Assembly: GCF_030063185.1 (NCBI RefSeq)
Contig: NZ_JASISP010000003.1
Span: forward strand, 33,687 to 97,686
Length of the DNA: 64,000 bases
Direction: 5' to 3'
Source: Arthrobacter sp. H35-D1
GTDB taxonomy: Bacteria > Actinomycetota > Actinomycetes > Actinomycetales > Micrococcaceae
Shown: positions 1-9,586 of the stretch, in pieces
How the letters are laid out: each line of letters opens with the position of its first letter
Numbering within the stretch: position 1 is the stretch's first letter
Program-made: the position numbers and the translations under genes
The notes under the pieces: generated by a model
The model's database searches: none
Told to the model about the DNA's origin: nothing
What the model saw: the letters and a program-made list of their open reading frames with translations, nothing else

Positions 1-8
1 CATAACCC

Positions 9-30
9 GCCCCCTCGCGCTGGGGGCTTT
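9..30 (+). terminator. Possible terminator hairpin at window edge
   Basis: GCCCCC and GGGGGC form a 6-bp stem around a 7-base loop, followed by TTT. It would end a gene entering from the left or, on the other strand, read-through from ilvD. The rest of 31-231 shows no gene. Confidence 0.3.
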
Positions 31-231
31 GAGTTCTACTGGGGGGTAGGTTTTGAAACGGTCCCCCTGGGTGGGCGTTCGGCACAAACCGGCACCTACT
101 CAACTTACAATTGAGCCATCGTCATGGTCACGGTTTTTTACGTTGACACTCACACTCCGGTCTGGCCACTGGGGGTGGGACATCAACTGCTGCACTCTCG
201 ATGCATCGACAGGCGGATGGGCAGCGCGCTG

Positions 232-2127
232 TTACGAGACCGGCACCGGCACCCGCGGTGCACTCATCATGACCGCGTCGTCCGGGATTTGGCGGATGGC
301 GCCCTTGTCGGCACTGGTGGCCATGGAGGCGTAGGCCCGCAACGCGGCGGAGACTTCGCGAACACGCCCCACCGGCTGGTAGCCGGTGGTTGTTTCAAGC
401 AGCTCGCGCCGCGCATCAAGTGTGTCCTCGTCGACCAGGAGTTCCATGGACCGGTTGGGGATGTCGATCCGGATGCGGTCCCCGTCCTGCACCAGGGCAA
501 TGGTTCCGCCGGAGGCCGCTTCGGGGGAGACATGGCCAATGGAGAGCCCCGAAGTTCCGCCGGAGAAGCGGCCGTCGGTGATCAGCGCACAGACCTTCCC
601 CAGGCCCAGGCCCTTCAGGAACGAGGTGGGGTACAGCATCTCCTGCATGCCAGGGCCCCCACGCGGGCCCTCATAGCGGATGACAACCACGTCTCCTGCC
701 TTGACAACCTTGCTCAGGATCTTTTCCACTGCCTCGTCCTGGGACTCGCACACCACGGCCGGGCCCTCAAACGTCCAGATCGACTCGTCAACTCCTGCCG
801 TCTTCACTACGGCGCCGTCGAGGGCAATGTTGCCGCGCAGCACGCCGAGGCCTCCGTCCTTGGAGAAAGCGTGCTCCACATCGTGCAGGCACCCTTCCAC
901 GGGGTCGGTGTCCAGCGACGTCCACTCGGCAGACTGCGAGAACGCAGTGGAGGACCGCTGGCCGCCGGGTGCCGCAGTCCACAGTGCCATGGCCGCCTCG
1001 GTGGCCTTGCCGCCACGGATATCCCAGTCGTCAAGCCACCCCGTGAGGTCGTTCGAGTGGACCGAGTTGACGTTGGTGTGAAGCAGCCCGCCGCGATTAA
1101 GCTCCCCCAGAAGGGCGGGGATGCCGCCGGCGCGGTGCACGTCCTCCATGTAGAACGTCTTGTCCCCAGCCACGTTCGGGGCCACCTTGGCCAGGCACGG
1201 CACCAGGCGAGACTTCGCGTCGATGTCCTCGAGGTCGTACTTCAGCCCTGCTTCCTGCGCCGCCGCGAGCAGGTGCAGAATGGTGTTGGTGGAGCCGCCC
1301 ATGGCGATGTCCAGGGCCATGGCGTTGTCGAATGCCTCGAAGCTGGCGATGGAACGCGGCAGCACGGATTCGTCGTCGTCCTCGTAGTAGCGCTTGGCGA
1401 TCGCGACGGCGGTGGCGCCGGCGCGCTGGTACAGCTCCTTGCGGGCGGTGTGCGTGGCGAGCAGCGAGCCGTTGCCCGGCAGGGACAGGCCGATGGCTTC
1501 GGTGAGGCAGTTCATCGAGTTGGCGGTGAACATGCCTGAACAGGAACCGCAGGTGGGGCAGGCGTTCGCCTCGATGAGGTCGATGTCGGCGTCGGACACG
1601 GAATCATCCACGGCGTCGGAAATGGCGTTGACCAAATCCAGCGTGCGGATGGAGCCGTCGGTCATGGTGACGCGGCCGGCTTCCATGGGGCCGCCGCTGA
1701 CGAACACGGTGGGGATGTTGAGGCGCAGCGCGGCCATGAGCATGCCGGGGGTGATCTTGTCGCAGTTGGAGATGCATACCAGCACGTCGGCGCAGTGCGC
1801 GTTGACCATGTACTCCACCGAGTCGGCGATCAGGTCGCGGGAGGGCAGCGAGTAGAGCATGCCACCATGGCCCATGGCGATGCCGTCATCCACGGCGATG
1901 GTGTTGAATTCCCGGGCGATGGCGCCGGCTTCGTGGATGGCGTCGGAGACAATGCGGCCCACGGGTGCGAGGTGGGTGTGGCCGGGGACAAACTCGGTGA
2001 AGGAGTTGGCAACGGCGACGATCGGCTTGCCGATGTCTGACTTGGCAACGCCGGAGGCCATCATGAGGGCCCGGGCTCCCGCCATGTTGCGGCCGTGGGT
2101 GACTGTTCTTGAACGTAATGGAGGCAT
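232..2127 (-). CDS. ilvD: Dihydroxy-acid dehydratase
   Basis: IlvD removes water from 2,3-dihydroxy-isovalerate and 2,3-dihydroxy-3-methylvalerate, the third common step of valine and isoleucine synthesis, using an Fe-S cluster and Mg2+ in the cytoplasm. The 631-residue product begins [14 protein letters not shown], as the family does, and carries the cysteine motifs NCDKITPGM and [10 protein letters not shown], followed by GLSLPGNGS. The C-terminal half has the GRFSGGTSG and GHVSPEAA motifs. The ATG at 2127 fits the family N-terminus; the frame stays open upstream to 2541 but that stretch is antisense to the next gene. No strong ribosome site is visible, so the mRNA may have a very short leader. 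It is transcribed alone, divergently from a regulator. Length matches the usual 560-620 residues, slightly extended at the C-terminus. Confidence 0.96.
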   Translation of the reverse strand: MPPLRSRTVTHGRNMAGARALMMASGVAKSDIGKPIVAVANSFTEFVPGHTHLAPVGRIVSDAIHEAGAIAREFNTIAVDDGIAMGHGGMLYSLPSRDLIADSVEYMVNAHCADVLVCISNCDKITPGMLMAALRLNIPTVFVSGGPMEAGRVTMTDGSIRTLDLVNAISDAVDDSVSDADIDLIEANACPTCGSCSGMFTANSMNCLTEAIGLSLPGNGSLLATHTARKELYQRAGATAVAIAKRYYEDDDESVLPRSIASFEAFDNAMALDIAMGGSTNTILHLLAAAQEAGLKYDLEDIDAKSRLVPCLAKVAPNVAGDKTFYMEDVHRAGGIPALLGELNRGGLLHTNVNSVHSNDLTGWLDDWDIRGGKATEAAMALWTAAPGGQRSSTAFSQSAEWTSLDTDPVEGCLHDVEHAFSKDGGLGVLRGNIALDGAVVKTAGVDESIWTFEGPAVVCESQDEAVEKILSKVVKAGDVVVIRYEGPRGGPGMQEMLYPTSFLKGLGLGKVCALITDGRFSGGTSGLSIGHVSPEAASGGTIALVQDGDRIRIDIPNRSMELLVDEDTLDARRELLETTTGYQPVGRVREVSAALRAYASMATSADKGAIRQIPDDAVMMSAPRVPVPVS

Positions 2128-2173
2128 AAGAGTAGTTAACCAGCTTTTTTGCACGCTTCGGAAGACGGTGCTG

Positions 2174-2183
2174 CTACTAGTAG
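2174..2183. promoter_or_regulatory. Palindrome in ilvD / regulator divergent intergenic region
   Basis: CTACTAGTAG is a perfect 10-bp palindrome in the 78-bp gap between ilvD and the divergent HTH gene. Such sites between a regulator and a divergent gene are often operators, so the MmyB-type protein next door may bind here. The role is inferred from position only. Confidence 0.3.
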
Positions 2184-2205
2184 TGGCAGTGCTAGATTTG
2201 TTGGA

Positions 2206-3051
2206 ATGAATGAAGAACGACGTCGGGAGGTGGGTCAGTTTCTCCGTGACCGCCGCGCCCATCTGGTTCGCGCCGAACACGGCCTGCCGCCGATTGGCCG
2301 CAGCCGCCTCTTGGGTCTGCGCCGGGAGGAAATAGCGGCCTTCGCCGCCGTCAGCGTCACCTGGTACACCTGGCTTGAACAGGGCCGCGACATCAACGCC
2401 TCCCGCCAGGTGCTCGAAGCGATCGGCCGGGTGCTGCGGCTGAGCGCCGCCGAAAACGCCTACCTTTTGGCCATGGGCGGCTACGCGCCGCTGCCCATGG
2501 CGGAAGTGGCCCCCATTGACGCTGTGCCGCCACACCTGCAAGCGTTGCTGGATGCGCTGGACTTTCCGGCGTTTGCCGTTGCGCCGGACTGGGGCATTGC
2601 CGGTTGGAACAACGCCTATGCGTGCCTGTATTCACGCATCGCGGAAGTGAATCCGGCCGAGCGGAACCTGTTGTGGCTGGTCTTTTCCGACCCACAGCTG
2701 CGCCGCATGCTCCCGGACTGGGAGGAGACCTCACGCTATTTCGTGGCTGAATTCAGGGCAGAGGCAGGTCCCCGGCTGGGGTCGGTGGCGCACACCGCGC
2801 TCGTGGCGAAATTGGCTGCTGCCAGCGAAGAGTTCGCCGGAATTTGGGCCGAGCACGGTGTGCAGGGCTTCGCCTCCCGACAGCGGGTATTTGTCCACCC
2901 GACCGTGGGCGAGCTGACGTTTGAGCAACACCGGCTGGTGGCCGCCGACGCCCCCGAGCTGCACTTTGTGCTCTACGTGCCAACCCCAGGCACGCCCACC
3001 AGGGACCGGCTGGCAGCGCTTGCCGCGGTTCATGATTCGAGTGCGCAGTAG
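2206..3051 (+). CDS. Helix-turn-helix regulator with MmyB-like C-terminal domain
   Basis: The 281-residue product has an N-terminal XRE-type helix-turn-helix (about residues 8-85, including [19 protein letters not shown]) and a C-terminal MmyB/MltR-type ligand-binding domain (about 105-275, with [12 protein letters not shown] and the [10 protein letters not shown] region). This architecture is common in actinobacterial regulators that sit divergent to the enzyme they control and sense a small hydrophobic ligand. The ATG at 2206 is the first in-frame start matching the family ([17 protein letters not shown]). It is divergent from ilvD, but family members usually control a neighbouring oxidoreductase, so a link to ilvD is not established. 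It converges on recR across 47 bp. Confidence 0.88.
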   Translation: MNEERRREVGQFLRDRRAHLVRAEHGLPPIGRSRLLGLRREEIAAFAAVSVTWYTWLEQGRDINASRQVLEAIGRVLRLSAAENAYLLAMGGYAPLPMAEVAPIDAVPPHLQALLDALDFPAFAVAPDWGIAGWNNAYACLYSRIAEVNPAERNLLWLVFSDPQLRRMLPDWEETSRYFVAEFRAEAGPRLGSVAHTALVAKLAAASEEFAGIWAEHGVQGFASRQRVFVHPTVGELTFEQHRLVAADAPELHFVLYVPTPGTPTRDRLAALAAVHDSSAQ

Positions 3052-3098
3052 ATGCCAATGTTGCCCGTCAACATAGGCAACTACTCAGCTTTCGATTT

Positions 3099-3698
3099 TT
3101 AGGTCAGGGCGTTGCGGCGGCCCTCGAAGGCTCGGCCGAGGGTCACCTCGTCGGCGTATTCCAAGTCGCCGCCCACGGGCAGGCCGGAGGCCAGGCGCGT
3201 CACGGTGATGCCGATGGTTTTGAGCATCCGCGAGAGGTACGTGGCGGTGGCCTCGCCCTCGAGGTTGGGGTCGGTGGCGATGATGATTTCCTGGATCTGG
3301 CTGTCGTTCAGGCGCGTGAGAAGTTCACGGATGCGCAGCTGGTCCGGGCCGATTCCGGCAATGGGGTTGATGGCGCCGCCAAGCACATGATAACGGCCGT
3401 GGAAGGCGCGGGTGCGCTCCACGGCGAGCACGTCCTTGGATTCCTCCACGACGCAAATAACGCCGGGATCCCGGCGCGGGTCGCGACAAATATTGCACAG
3501 CTCCGACTCAGTGACATTGCCGCACACAGTGCAGAATTTCACTCGTTCCTTGACGGTGACAATGGACTTGACGAGGCGCTGCATGTCTTCTGCGTCGGCC
3601 TCGAGAATGTGGAAGGCCAGCCGCTGGGCGGACTTGGGCCCAATGCCCGGCAGGCGCCCCAACTCGTCGATGAGCTCCTGAACTGCTCCCTCGTACAC
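3099..3698 (-). CDS. recR: Recombination mediator RecR
   Basis: RecR works with RecO (and RecF) to load RecA on gapped DNA. The 199-residue product has the full family layout: an N-terminal helix-hairpin-helix ([17 protein letters not shown], about 14-30), a four-cysteine zinc finger (C56, C59, C68, C71) and a Toprim domain from about residue 79 with the acidic motif [12 protein letters not shown]. Length is exactly typical (about 200). It lies directly downstream of dnaX in the same direction, 87 bp from its stop, the classic bacterial dnaX-recR arrangement, so the two are probably cotranscribed. Confidence 0.97.
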   Translation of the reverse strand: MYEGAVQELIDELGRLPGIGPKSAQRLAFHILEADAEDMQRLVKSIVTVKERVKFCTVCGNVTESELCNICRDPRRDPGVICVVEESKDVLAVERTRAFHGRYHVLGGAINPIAGIGPDQLRIRELLTRLNDSQIQEIIIATDPNLEGEATATYLSRMLKTIGITVTRLASGLPVGGDLEYADEVTLGRAFEGRRNALT

Positions 3699-3785
3699 AA
3701 TGCCTCTTGTCTTTTGACGTGAAAATGGTGAATGCTGCCTTGCTGCGATTCCGTGCAGCTGGGCGGCCTGCTTGGCTCAGTGCGA

Positions 3786-6700
3786 TTAGTTTAGCGGGCG
3801 TTCCTCGATCAGCACGCCGCCCAGAATGCGCTCGACGGCGGCTTGTCCAGCCTTGCCCGATTCCTCGATGGTGACGTCGTCCGGGCTGGGTACGTCCTCC
3901 ACGAGCGCGGCTTTCGCTGCGATTCCTGGAGCGCGCGTGCGCGCGGCCTGGGCTGCTGAACTGTTGGCCATGCGCTGATACATGCTCAGCTTGGCCCCGC
4001 CCACGGGATCATCCGACGCCGGAGCGCCCTTGGCTGCCGGGGCGGATGACTGTCCGTTGGCTGACTGTGCCGGAGCATGCGGTGCCTGTGTGTTTTGGGT
4101 CTGCGTGTCTCGTGCCGGTGCGTGCTGGACAGGTGTGGGGTAGTTCGGCGAAGTGCCCAAAGGGGACTCTGCCGCCGACCCGAACCCTTGCGCGGAATCA
4201 GTTCCATGCTCGGCGTCAGAGGCAGTGCTTGCAGCTGCAGGCGCTGGCGCTCGCTCAGCTGCAGGCGCTGGTTCAGCTGTTGGCGCTGGTTCAGCTGTTG
4301 GCGCTGTGGATGTTGTTGCGGGGGTGGCAGCAGTGGAACTGTCCGGGCTGTGCCATGACGGTTCCACTGGGGAAGTCCCTGGATTGTCCGCAGCCTGCGG
4401 AACTGCTTCCGTTGTCTCGGACAACGTGGATGCGGCCGCAGCTGCCGATGCGGCAGCTGGTGCCATGTCGCTCGGCTGCGCCCAGTCCGGAGCGGTGGCG
4501 ATGCTGCCCCAACCAGGATCTGCCACGTTTGAGCGATCTGTTTGTCCCAGTGAAACACCCCAGTCCTGTGGTGGTTGCCGAGGCGTTCCGTGGCTTGCCT
4601 GCTGGGCGATTTGTTCGGCCAACCGAGCGCTTCGCTTGGGAGCTTCCGGAGCTTCCGGAGTTGCCGGGTCAGTTGCGGTGGGGGCAGCTGTTTGTGGAGC
4701 GCTGGCCGGGACGTCCCAGCCTGTGGTCCATGCGGCAATCGGAGAGACCCGCGGGGGAATGTGGGCCACAGCAGCCGGAACTGCTTCTTGATCGGAGTGA
4801 CTGGCAGGCGGGCCCGACTGCTGATCTTGGTAGGGGTCGGAAGCCGGGTAGGCGTCGGTGCCCTGCTCGTCCCAAGGATCGCTGGGCTCGGTGGGGCCGT
4901 CCCAGTAGTCGGGGGTTTCGCGCGTAGCGGCTGTGGCCGTTGGGACGGCGGCTGCCGGCTCGGCTGCGTGAGCCGCCGGCTGTGCTGAGGTAGCTGCCGT
5001 CTGGGCCGCGGGAACCTCAGCGGAAGCGGCTTCACGCGTTGCCGCCGGCTGGGTGGAGGCCGGTGTGGAAGCCGGCGCAGTCTGGGAGGACGAGGGGGCG
5101 GCTGCTTCCGCGGGCAAGCCCCACGAGTCTAGGGGAGCCGCCGCTGCGTCGGACACCACCGTATCTTCGGGGCCGGTAGCAGTTCCACGGGTGTTCTGCG
5201 CCTGCCGGGCAGTGCTGTTTCCAGCGGGTGCCTCCCGCACCGGTGTTGTATTACCAGTTCGAACTTTTGGGTTTGGCTCAGAGCTCGCTTTCGGGGCGTC
5301 TCCTGCAACGGGGAGGATTTGCACCGCAATGCCCAGCACTTCGTGGATGGAGCGTTGGAGATTTTCCAAGTGGCCGCTGTTGCTGAACGTGCCGATCAAG
5401 CCGTCGGAGGGCAGTCCCACGCGCAGTTCACGGCCGTCGAAAGTTTGTGGCACAACATTTTGGTTCACAATGACCCACGACGCCATCCGGATGCCCCGCA
5501 GCGAGCCGAGAATTTCCGGCCATGCACGGCGGATGACTTCAATGCCGGACGCATTTGCGGCAGGTGAACTGTCCGCAGGTGAGTTGCTTGCGGCCGGCGG
5601 ACCGGCAGGTGCAGAGTCGCGGGAGGGGACGGCCTGCCCGGGATTGCCGGAGGCGACGGGCTGGGATGCTTGCGGCTGCGCAACCTGGGAAGATGCTGGC
5701 TGGGAGGGTGCTGGCTGGGACGGTGCCGGCTCGGGTGTGGTCGGTTGCGCGGGGGCAGCGACTTGCTGTGCGGGCTGTTGCGAATCGGGCTGCGGAGACG
5801 CATCAGGCGTGCCGCTGAAATCAGGCGTGCTGGCGGGTGTGGGGAGGTCGTTCCAGGTGCGAGCCGATTGGCTGCCCTGTGCTGACTGAGGGGCTGACTG
5901 AGAAGTTGCCTCTGGTGCTGGGCCGGGGTTGACGGCAGCAGCGGACTCCGGTGCGGAGGATGCCGGGGTCTGCCGTGCAGCAACTTCGGCTCCGGCCTCA
6001 GCCTTGGCACGAGCCAATTGGGCACGGACTGCAGCCAGCCCACCGCCGGAAGTCCCGGGCTCGGCGTGGGCGGAGTCCGGCGTCGAACTTTGCTGGGAAG
6101 CAACCGACTCCGGGGAGGGGATGGGGGAAACCGCTGCGGGGGCGTTGCCGGCAGTGGGGGGAGCAGCGTAGTTGAGGCGGCGCTCGAGCTGGTCGAGCCG
6201 TGTGGCCATGCCGCGGACGGAGGAATCCGCGCCGGGCAGGAGCAGGCGTGCGCCGAGCAGCTCAAGGTGCAGGCGCGGGGAGGTGGCGCCAGTCATTTCG
6301 TTGAACGCGGCGTTGGTGATGTCGGCAGCACGTGAGAGCTCGGCGGCACCGAGCTGGGCGGACTGGGACTGCATCCGGCCGATGAGCTCATCGGGGGTGC
6401 CGCGCAGAATGGCATGCGCGCTTTCGGGCATGGCGTGGACAATGATGAGGTCGCGAAAACGCTCGAGGAGGTCTTCGACGAAGCGGCGGGGATCGTGGCC
6501 GGTCTGGATAACCCTGTCAACGGACTTGAAAACAGTGGCCGAATCGTTGGCGGCCAGCGCTTCGACAACGTCATCCAGCAACGAGGCGTGGGTGTAACCG
6601 AGCAAATCAACGGCCAGGTCGTAATCCAGGCCGGCGGCTCCGGCGCCGGCCATCAGCTGGTCAAGCACGGAAAGTGAATCGCGCACGGACCCGCCGCCGG

Positions 6701-7334
6701 CACGGACCACCAGCGAGAGAACGCCGGGCGCAACCGAAACATTCTCCTGTTCGCATAGCCGCGCCAAGTACGCCATGAGCGGTTCCGGCGGCACCAGACG
6801 GAAAGGGTAGTGGTGGGTGCGTGAGCGAATGGTCCCGATGACCTTGTCGGGCTCGGTGGTGGCGAAGATGAATTTGATGTGTTCCGGCGGCTCTTCGACA
6901 ATTTTCAACAACGCGTTGAAGCCGGCCGAGGTGACCATGTGGGCCTCATCGATGATGAAGATTTTGTAGCGGTCGCGGATGGGGGCGAAGGTGGCGCGTT
7001 CGCGCAGATCCCGTGCGTCGTCGACGCCGCCGTGGCTGGCGGCATCAATTTCAATGACATCGAGGGAGCCGGGGCCGCCACGGGCCAGTTCGATGCAGCT
7101 GTCGCATTTGCCGCACGGGTGTGAAGTGGGGCCCTGTGCACAGTTGAGGCAGCGGGCCAGGATGCGGGCGGAAGTGGTCTTGCCGCACCCGCGGGGGCCG
7201 GAAAACAAGTACGCGTGGTTGACGCGGTTCTTCTCCAGGGCAGTCATCAAGGGTGCCGTGACGTGTTCTTGTCCGATCACGTCGGCAAACGAATCCGGGC
7301 GGTACCGGCGATACAGGGCTGTTGGTGCGCTCAC
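3786..7334 (-). CDS. dnaX: DNA polymerase III subunit gamma/tau
   Basis: DnaX is the ATPase of the replication clamp loader. The first 370 residues are canonical: YRRYRPDSF at 9-16, Walker A GPRGCGKT (46-53), a zinc-binding cysteine set (C65, C74, C77, C80) and the IDEAH Walker B. The GTG at 7334 follows AGGTAGGG at good spacing; the frame extends upstream to 7421 but without a better start. At 1,182 residues it is much longer than the 640 of E. coli. Beyond about residue 400 it is almost entirely Ala/Pro/Ser/Gln-rich low complexity, interrupted by one folded segment around 605-690 (EVIRRAWPEIL to AVQILPVAG) resembling the C-terminal domain of tau. The end has an Arg/Ala segment. Long linkers are common in actinobacterial DnaX. 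Confidence 0.95.
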   Translation of the reverse strand: MSAPTALYRRYRPDSFADVIGQEHVTAPLMTALEKNRVNHAYLFSGPRGCGKTTSARILARCLNCAQGPTSHPCGKCDSCIELARGGPGSLDVIEIDAASHGGVDDARDLRERATFAPIRDRYKIFIIDEAHMVTSAGFNALLKIVEEPPEHIKFIFATTEPDKVIGTIRSRTHHYPFRLVPPEPLMAYLARLCEQENVSVAPGVLSLVVRAGGGSVRDSLSVLDQLMAGAGAAGLDYDLAVDLLGYTHASLLDDVVEALAANDSATVFKSVDRVIQTGHDPRRFVEDLLERFRDLIIVHAMPESAHAILRGTPDELIGRMQSQSAQLGAAELSRAADITNAAFNEMTGATSPRLHLELLGARLLLPGADSSVRGMATRLDQLERRLNYAAPPTAGNAPAAVSPIPSPESVASQQSSTPDSAHAEPGTSGGGLAAVRAQLARAKAEAGAEVAARQTPASSAPESAAAVNPGPAPEATSQSAPQSAQGSQSARTWNDLPTPASTPDFSGTPDASPQPDSQQPAQQVAAPAQPTTPEPAPSQPAPSQPASSQVAQPQASQPVASGNPGQAVPSRDSAPAGPPAASNSPADSSPAANASGIEVIRRAWPEILGSLRGIRMASWVIVNQNVVPQTFDGRELRVGLPSDGLIGTFSNSGHLENLQRSIHEVLGIAVQILPVAGDAPKASSEPNPKVRTGNTTPVREAPAGNSTARQAQNTRGTATGPEDTVVSDAAAAPLDSWGLPAEAAAPSSSQTAPASTPASTQPAATREAASAEVPAAQTAATSAQPAAHAAEPAAAVPTATAATRETPDYWDGPTEPSDPWDEQGTDAYPASDPYQDQQSGPPASHSDQEAVPAAVAHIPPRVSPIAAWTTGWDVPASAPQTAAPTATDPATPEAPEAPKRSARLAEQIAQQASHGTPRQPPQDWGVSLGQTDRSNVADPGWGSIATAPDWAQPSDMAPAAASAAAAASTLSETTEAVPQAADNPGTSPVEPSWHSPDSSTAATPATTSTAPTAEPAPTAEPAPAAERAPAPAAASTASDAEHGTDSAQGFGSAAESPLGTSPNYPTPVQHAPARDTQTQNTQAPHAPAQSANGQSSAPAAKGAPASDDPVGGAKLSMYQRMANSSAAQAARTRAPGIAAKAALVEDVPSPDDVTIEESGKAGQAAVERILGGVLIEERPLN

Positions 7335-7411
7335 AGTTGAAACCCTACCTAATCCGCCTGACAAATTGCCGCCTCGATGCTGCAAATCCGGCATATCTGG
7401 GGATAAATAAA

Positions 7412-7498
7412 GACCCCCCATGCACCCGCCAGAGCCCGCTTACCCTTGCTACCTTCCGGTCCTGGGGGAGTTCACAGGGTGACGCCACATGAGGGGCC
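7412..7498 (-). ncRNA. ffs: Signal recognition particle RNA, small bacterial type (4.5S)
   Basis: Read on the minus strand, the segment carries the SRP RNA core: GTGAACTCCCCCAGG, then ACCGGAAGGTAGCAAGG, then GTAAGCGGG. This is the GNAR tetraloop and symmetric and asymmetric loops that bind Ffh. The ends pair: CCCCTCATG (from 7496 down) with the 3' CATGGGGGG (ending at 7414), nine pairs including one G-U. It lies just upstream of dnaX on the same strand, a frequent position in actinobacteria. The exact 5' and 3' ends are estimated from pairing, within a few bases. Confidence 0.93.
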
Positions 7499-7677
7499 GG
7501 GAATTAGCTTACCCGACTGGGGCGGCGGGTGCGAATCAGCCGGTCGCAGCAGGGGAATATCAATTTCTCGTCCGCGATGGTACGTTCACGAGAAGGGGGC
7601 ATTGACATGATTGCCAAGCCGGTCCGACAGCGCTCCCGCCCCTGCGTTTGACGGACCCACTGAAGGAGCGTTAGAGC

Positions 7678-7887
7678 ATGTGGTTTGGAGTCTTTGAATG
7701 GATATTTTGGGTGCTGGCCTTTGGCTGTGGAGTTTTGGCACTGTTGCGCGGTGAAGTGTTTTCAACCGGCAGTAGCCAGCGGGTGCGCCGTCATGCGGGC
7801 CAGCAGATCTTGCTGTGGATCATGACGATCGCCTTTGCCTTGGCAGGATTCGTCACGGCAGCCTTGGCACTGCGCGCAGGGTTCTGA
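7678..7887 (+). CDS. Small two-helix membrane protein
   Basis: This 69-residue protein has two hydrophobic helices (about 3-24, FGVFEWIFWVLAFGCGVLAL, and 46-66, ILLWIMTIAFALAGFVTAAL) separated by a short basic loop (SSQRVRRHAGQQ). The ATG follows AAGGAGCG at ideal spacing. I do not recognise a named family; small conserved inner-membrane proteins of this type are common in Arthrobacter. It stands alone between the SRP RNA and tRNA-Ser. No function is proposed. Confidence 0.75.
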   Translation: MWFGVFEWIFWVLAFGCGVLALLRGEVFSTGSSQRVRRHAGQQILLWIMTIAFALAGFVTAALALRAGF

Positions 7888-8327
7888 CCGCCGGGCTGGT
7901 GTTGCTGCAGCTGTTCGGCCTGCGACGCCGCCCTGAACGGTCTGGGCGGCCCGGGTGGCCCGGGCTGCACTGCTCAATTTCGGAGCCGCAATGGCAGCGG
8001 GAATTACACATGACGTGCCCAAGTCGCGGGGAATTCCGTGGCGATGTGACAATGTTGTAAAGTTGCTTGCGTAGTGCGGGAGGCAGTGGGAGCGCCGCCA
8101 TCTGCACTGCAGGGCGCCTTGAGCGTCCACTCTTGATGCGTTGTCTGCCTTCCGCAACGAACGCATGGGAAATAAGGGCAGTAGGGCTTGAACGGGGCCG
8201 TACTGCCCTTACTTCTTGCGAAAAAACAGCCAGTTCAAGAAGCCTGTTCGGTCGCCCCAACTCTCGATTCGTGAGTTGGGCACTTCGTCAGGTACTCTTG
8301 AACCTGCCGTGTTTCGCACGACAAGCT
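7888..8327. other. Gene-poor spacer before tRNA-Ser with one long hairpin
   Basis: I see no convincing gene in these 440 bases. TAAGGGCAGTA (8173-8183) and TACTGCCCTTA (8201-8211) form an 11-bp inverted repeat around 17 bases, which could end transcription of the small membrane gene, although no T run follows directly. The promoter of the tRNA must lie in the last 80 bases; TACTCT at 8293-8298 is a possible -10 with no good -35. Confidence 0.5.
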
Positions 8328-8415
8328 GGAGGATTCGCCTAGCGGCCTATGGCGCACGCCTGGAACGCGTGTTGGGTTAACGCCCTCGGGGGTTCAAATC
8401 CCCCATCCTCCGCCA
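8328..8415 (+). tRNA. tRNA-Ser, anticodon GGA
   Basis: The acceptor stem pairs GGAGGAT (8328-8334) with ATCCTCC (8405-8411). The anticodon arm is CACGC-CTGGAAC-GCGTG, giving anticodon GGA that reads UCC and UCU serine codons. A long class II variable arm follows, then the T arm GGGGGTTCAAATCCCCC and an encoded CCA at 8413-8415. The 88-base length fits a serine tRNA. It is followed at once by a strong terminator. No integrase or attachment-site repeat is seen beside it. Confidence 0.97.
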
Positions 8416-8418
8416 GTG

Positions 8419-8451
8419 AAAGGTCCGGAATCGTTGAGATTCCGGACCTTT
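8419..8451 (+). terminator. Rho-independent terminator of tRNA-Ser
   Basis: AAAGGTCCGGAATC (8419-8432) and GATTCCGGACCTTT (8438-8451) form a perfect 14-bp stem with a 5-base loop, four bases after the tRNA CCA end. Confidence 0.9.
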
Positions 8452-8495
8452 CGTCGTTTAACTAGGGCCGCGCCCATGGCAACCGATGCCGGTGT

Positions 8496-8532
8496 GGTGA
8501 TCCGCTGTCGAAAATACCGGCAGCGGATCACC
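8496..8532 (-). terminator. Hairpin downstream of the HAD phosphatase gene
   Basis: GGTGATCCGCTG and CAGCGGATCACC form a perfect 12-bp stem around 13 bases, 47 bases beyond the stop of the minus-strand HAD gene. There is no T run, but it probably ends transcription of that gene. Confidence 0.55.
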
Positions 8533-8578
8533 GCATCTGTGTCATTTCCCGCCAGCACCGCCACTTTGCCGGCCTGGG

Positions 8579-9466
8579 CTACTTTTCGAGCCCGGCCAGC
8601 CAAAATTGCAGGAACGCCGCCCCGGCAAAGTCATTGACAAGGTCATCGCCAAGTTCCAGGTCGGCTGCGGTCTTGACCGGGTACGGCTTCTCGGGGACGC
8701 CGTCGGCCGGGCGCACGTCCACATGCTTGACCGGGTGGTCCTGGTGGTGGAGCCAGTCGGCCATGGCATAGTCAGTGCGGGAATCGCCCACCGTGCGCCA
8801 CGCTTGGGGAACGATGCCCTGTGCGGCCAACAGCTCCACGGCCCGGCTGGCACCCAAGTCCTTGCCGAGCCGGATCGATTCAATGTCGGTGGAGATGATG
8901 GACGGATCCACCCGGTAGTCAACGCGGCCCGTTGACGCCGGAGCCCTGTGCTCAAGCCGCACGGCACCCAAGTCGTGCTTGGCCAGCAGGGCCAGCGCAT
9001 CGGCGTCGAACTTTGACTGTTGGGCCAAATAACTGCTGTTCTCCACTTCGATGTGCTGTTCCACCGACACCATGGCCCGCTTGGTCTCGTCAAAGAACAT
9101 GTGCCCAAAGTAGGAGCGGCTGACAAGATCCCGAATGTCATCGCCATACGCGGTGGGCATGGCAAGGCTTTTGTCCACGTGAACGGGGCCCGGGCCATCG
9201 GGGGAGAAGCTGAACCACACGGCACCCTTTTCACAAATGGCGTGGACCAAGGAGTCCGCGGGCAGTCCGGCCTGCAGCATGGGAACCATGAGTTGTTCGG
9301 CGATGAACGTATCGGAGCGGCCGGTATTGAACACTACCGGGATGCCGCGGTCGACAAGCTCAATCAAGCTGGCGATGATGTCCGGCGACACGCGACGGGT
9401 TACCGGACTGGCCAGCGGGCCGTCCACATCAAGTAGCAGAGCCAAGGGTGGTTGTTGAAGAGTCAT
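8579..9466 (-). CDS. HAD-family sugar-phosphatase-like hydrolase
   Basis: The 295-residue protein shows the haloacid dehalogenase phosphatase motifs: motif I LLLDVDGPLASP near the N-terminus (first Asp the nucleophile, second the acid/base), motif II VVFNTGRS, and the metal-binding motif IV GDSRTDYAMAD near the C-terminus. The spacing and the cap between motifs II and IV suggest a Cof-type (class IIB) phosphatase of small sugar phosphates; the substrate cannot be read from sequence. The ATG at 9466 follows GGGAG at about 10 bases. The frame is open further upstream to 10093 but that part is antisense to the next two genes. Divergent from the 9587 gene. Confidence 0.85.
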   Translation of the reverse strand: MTLQQPPLALLLDVDGPLASPVTRRVSPDIIASLIELVDRGIPVVFNTGRSDTFIAEQLMVPMLQAGLPADSLVHAICEKGAVWFSFSPDGPGPVHVDKSLAMPTAYGDDIRDLVSRSYFGHMFFDETKRAMVSVEQHIEVENSSYLAQQSKFDADALALLAKHDLGAVRLEHRAPASTGRVDYRVDPSIISTDIESIRLGKDLGASRAVELLAAQGIVPQAWRTVGDSRTDYAMADWLHHQDHPVKHVDVRPADGVPEKPYPVKTAADLELGDDLVNDFAGAAFLQFWLAGLEK

Positions 9467-9586
9467 GGAACCATGCTCCCAGCAATCCCGGCCGGAGGGA
9501 CATTTTCCATAACCATTTGGCAACACACCCTCAGGCGCGACGGCGAGGAAGTTCCCATAGCCCCGTGGAGTCCCTAGTCTGAGGAA

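Noticed and set aside
124-1539. Long plus-strand open frame opposite ilvD
   Set aside because: Antisense of a clear ilvD gene; composition is that of a shadow frame and no family matches.
3986-6335. Several long open frames opposite or inside dnaX
   Set aside because: The GC-rich repetitive tail of dnaX opens all frames; translations are Pro/Arg-rich or Cys/Gly-rich shadows.
8328-8415. tRNA-Ser as an island attachment site
   Set aside because: No integrase nearby and no repeat of the tRNA 3' end noticed elsewhere; the island starts 11 kb away.
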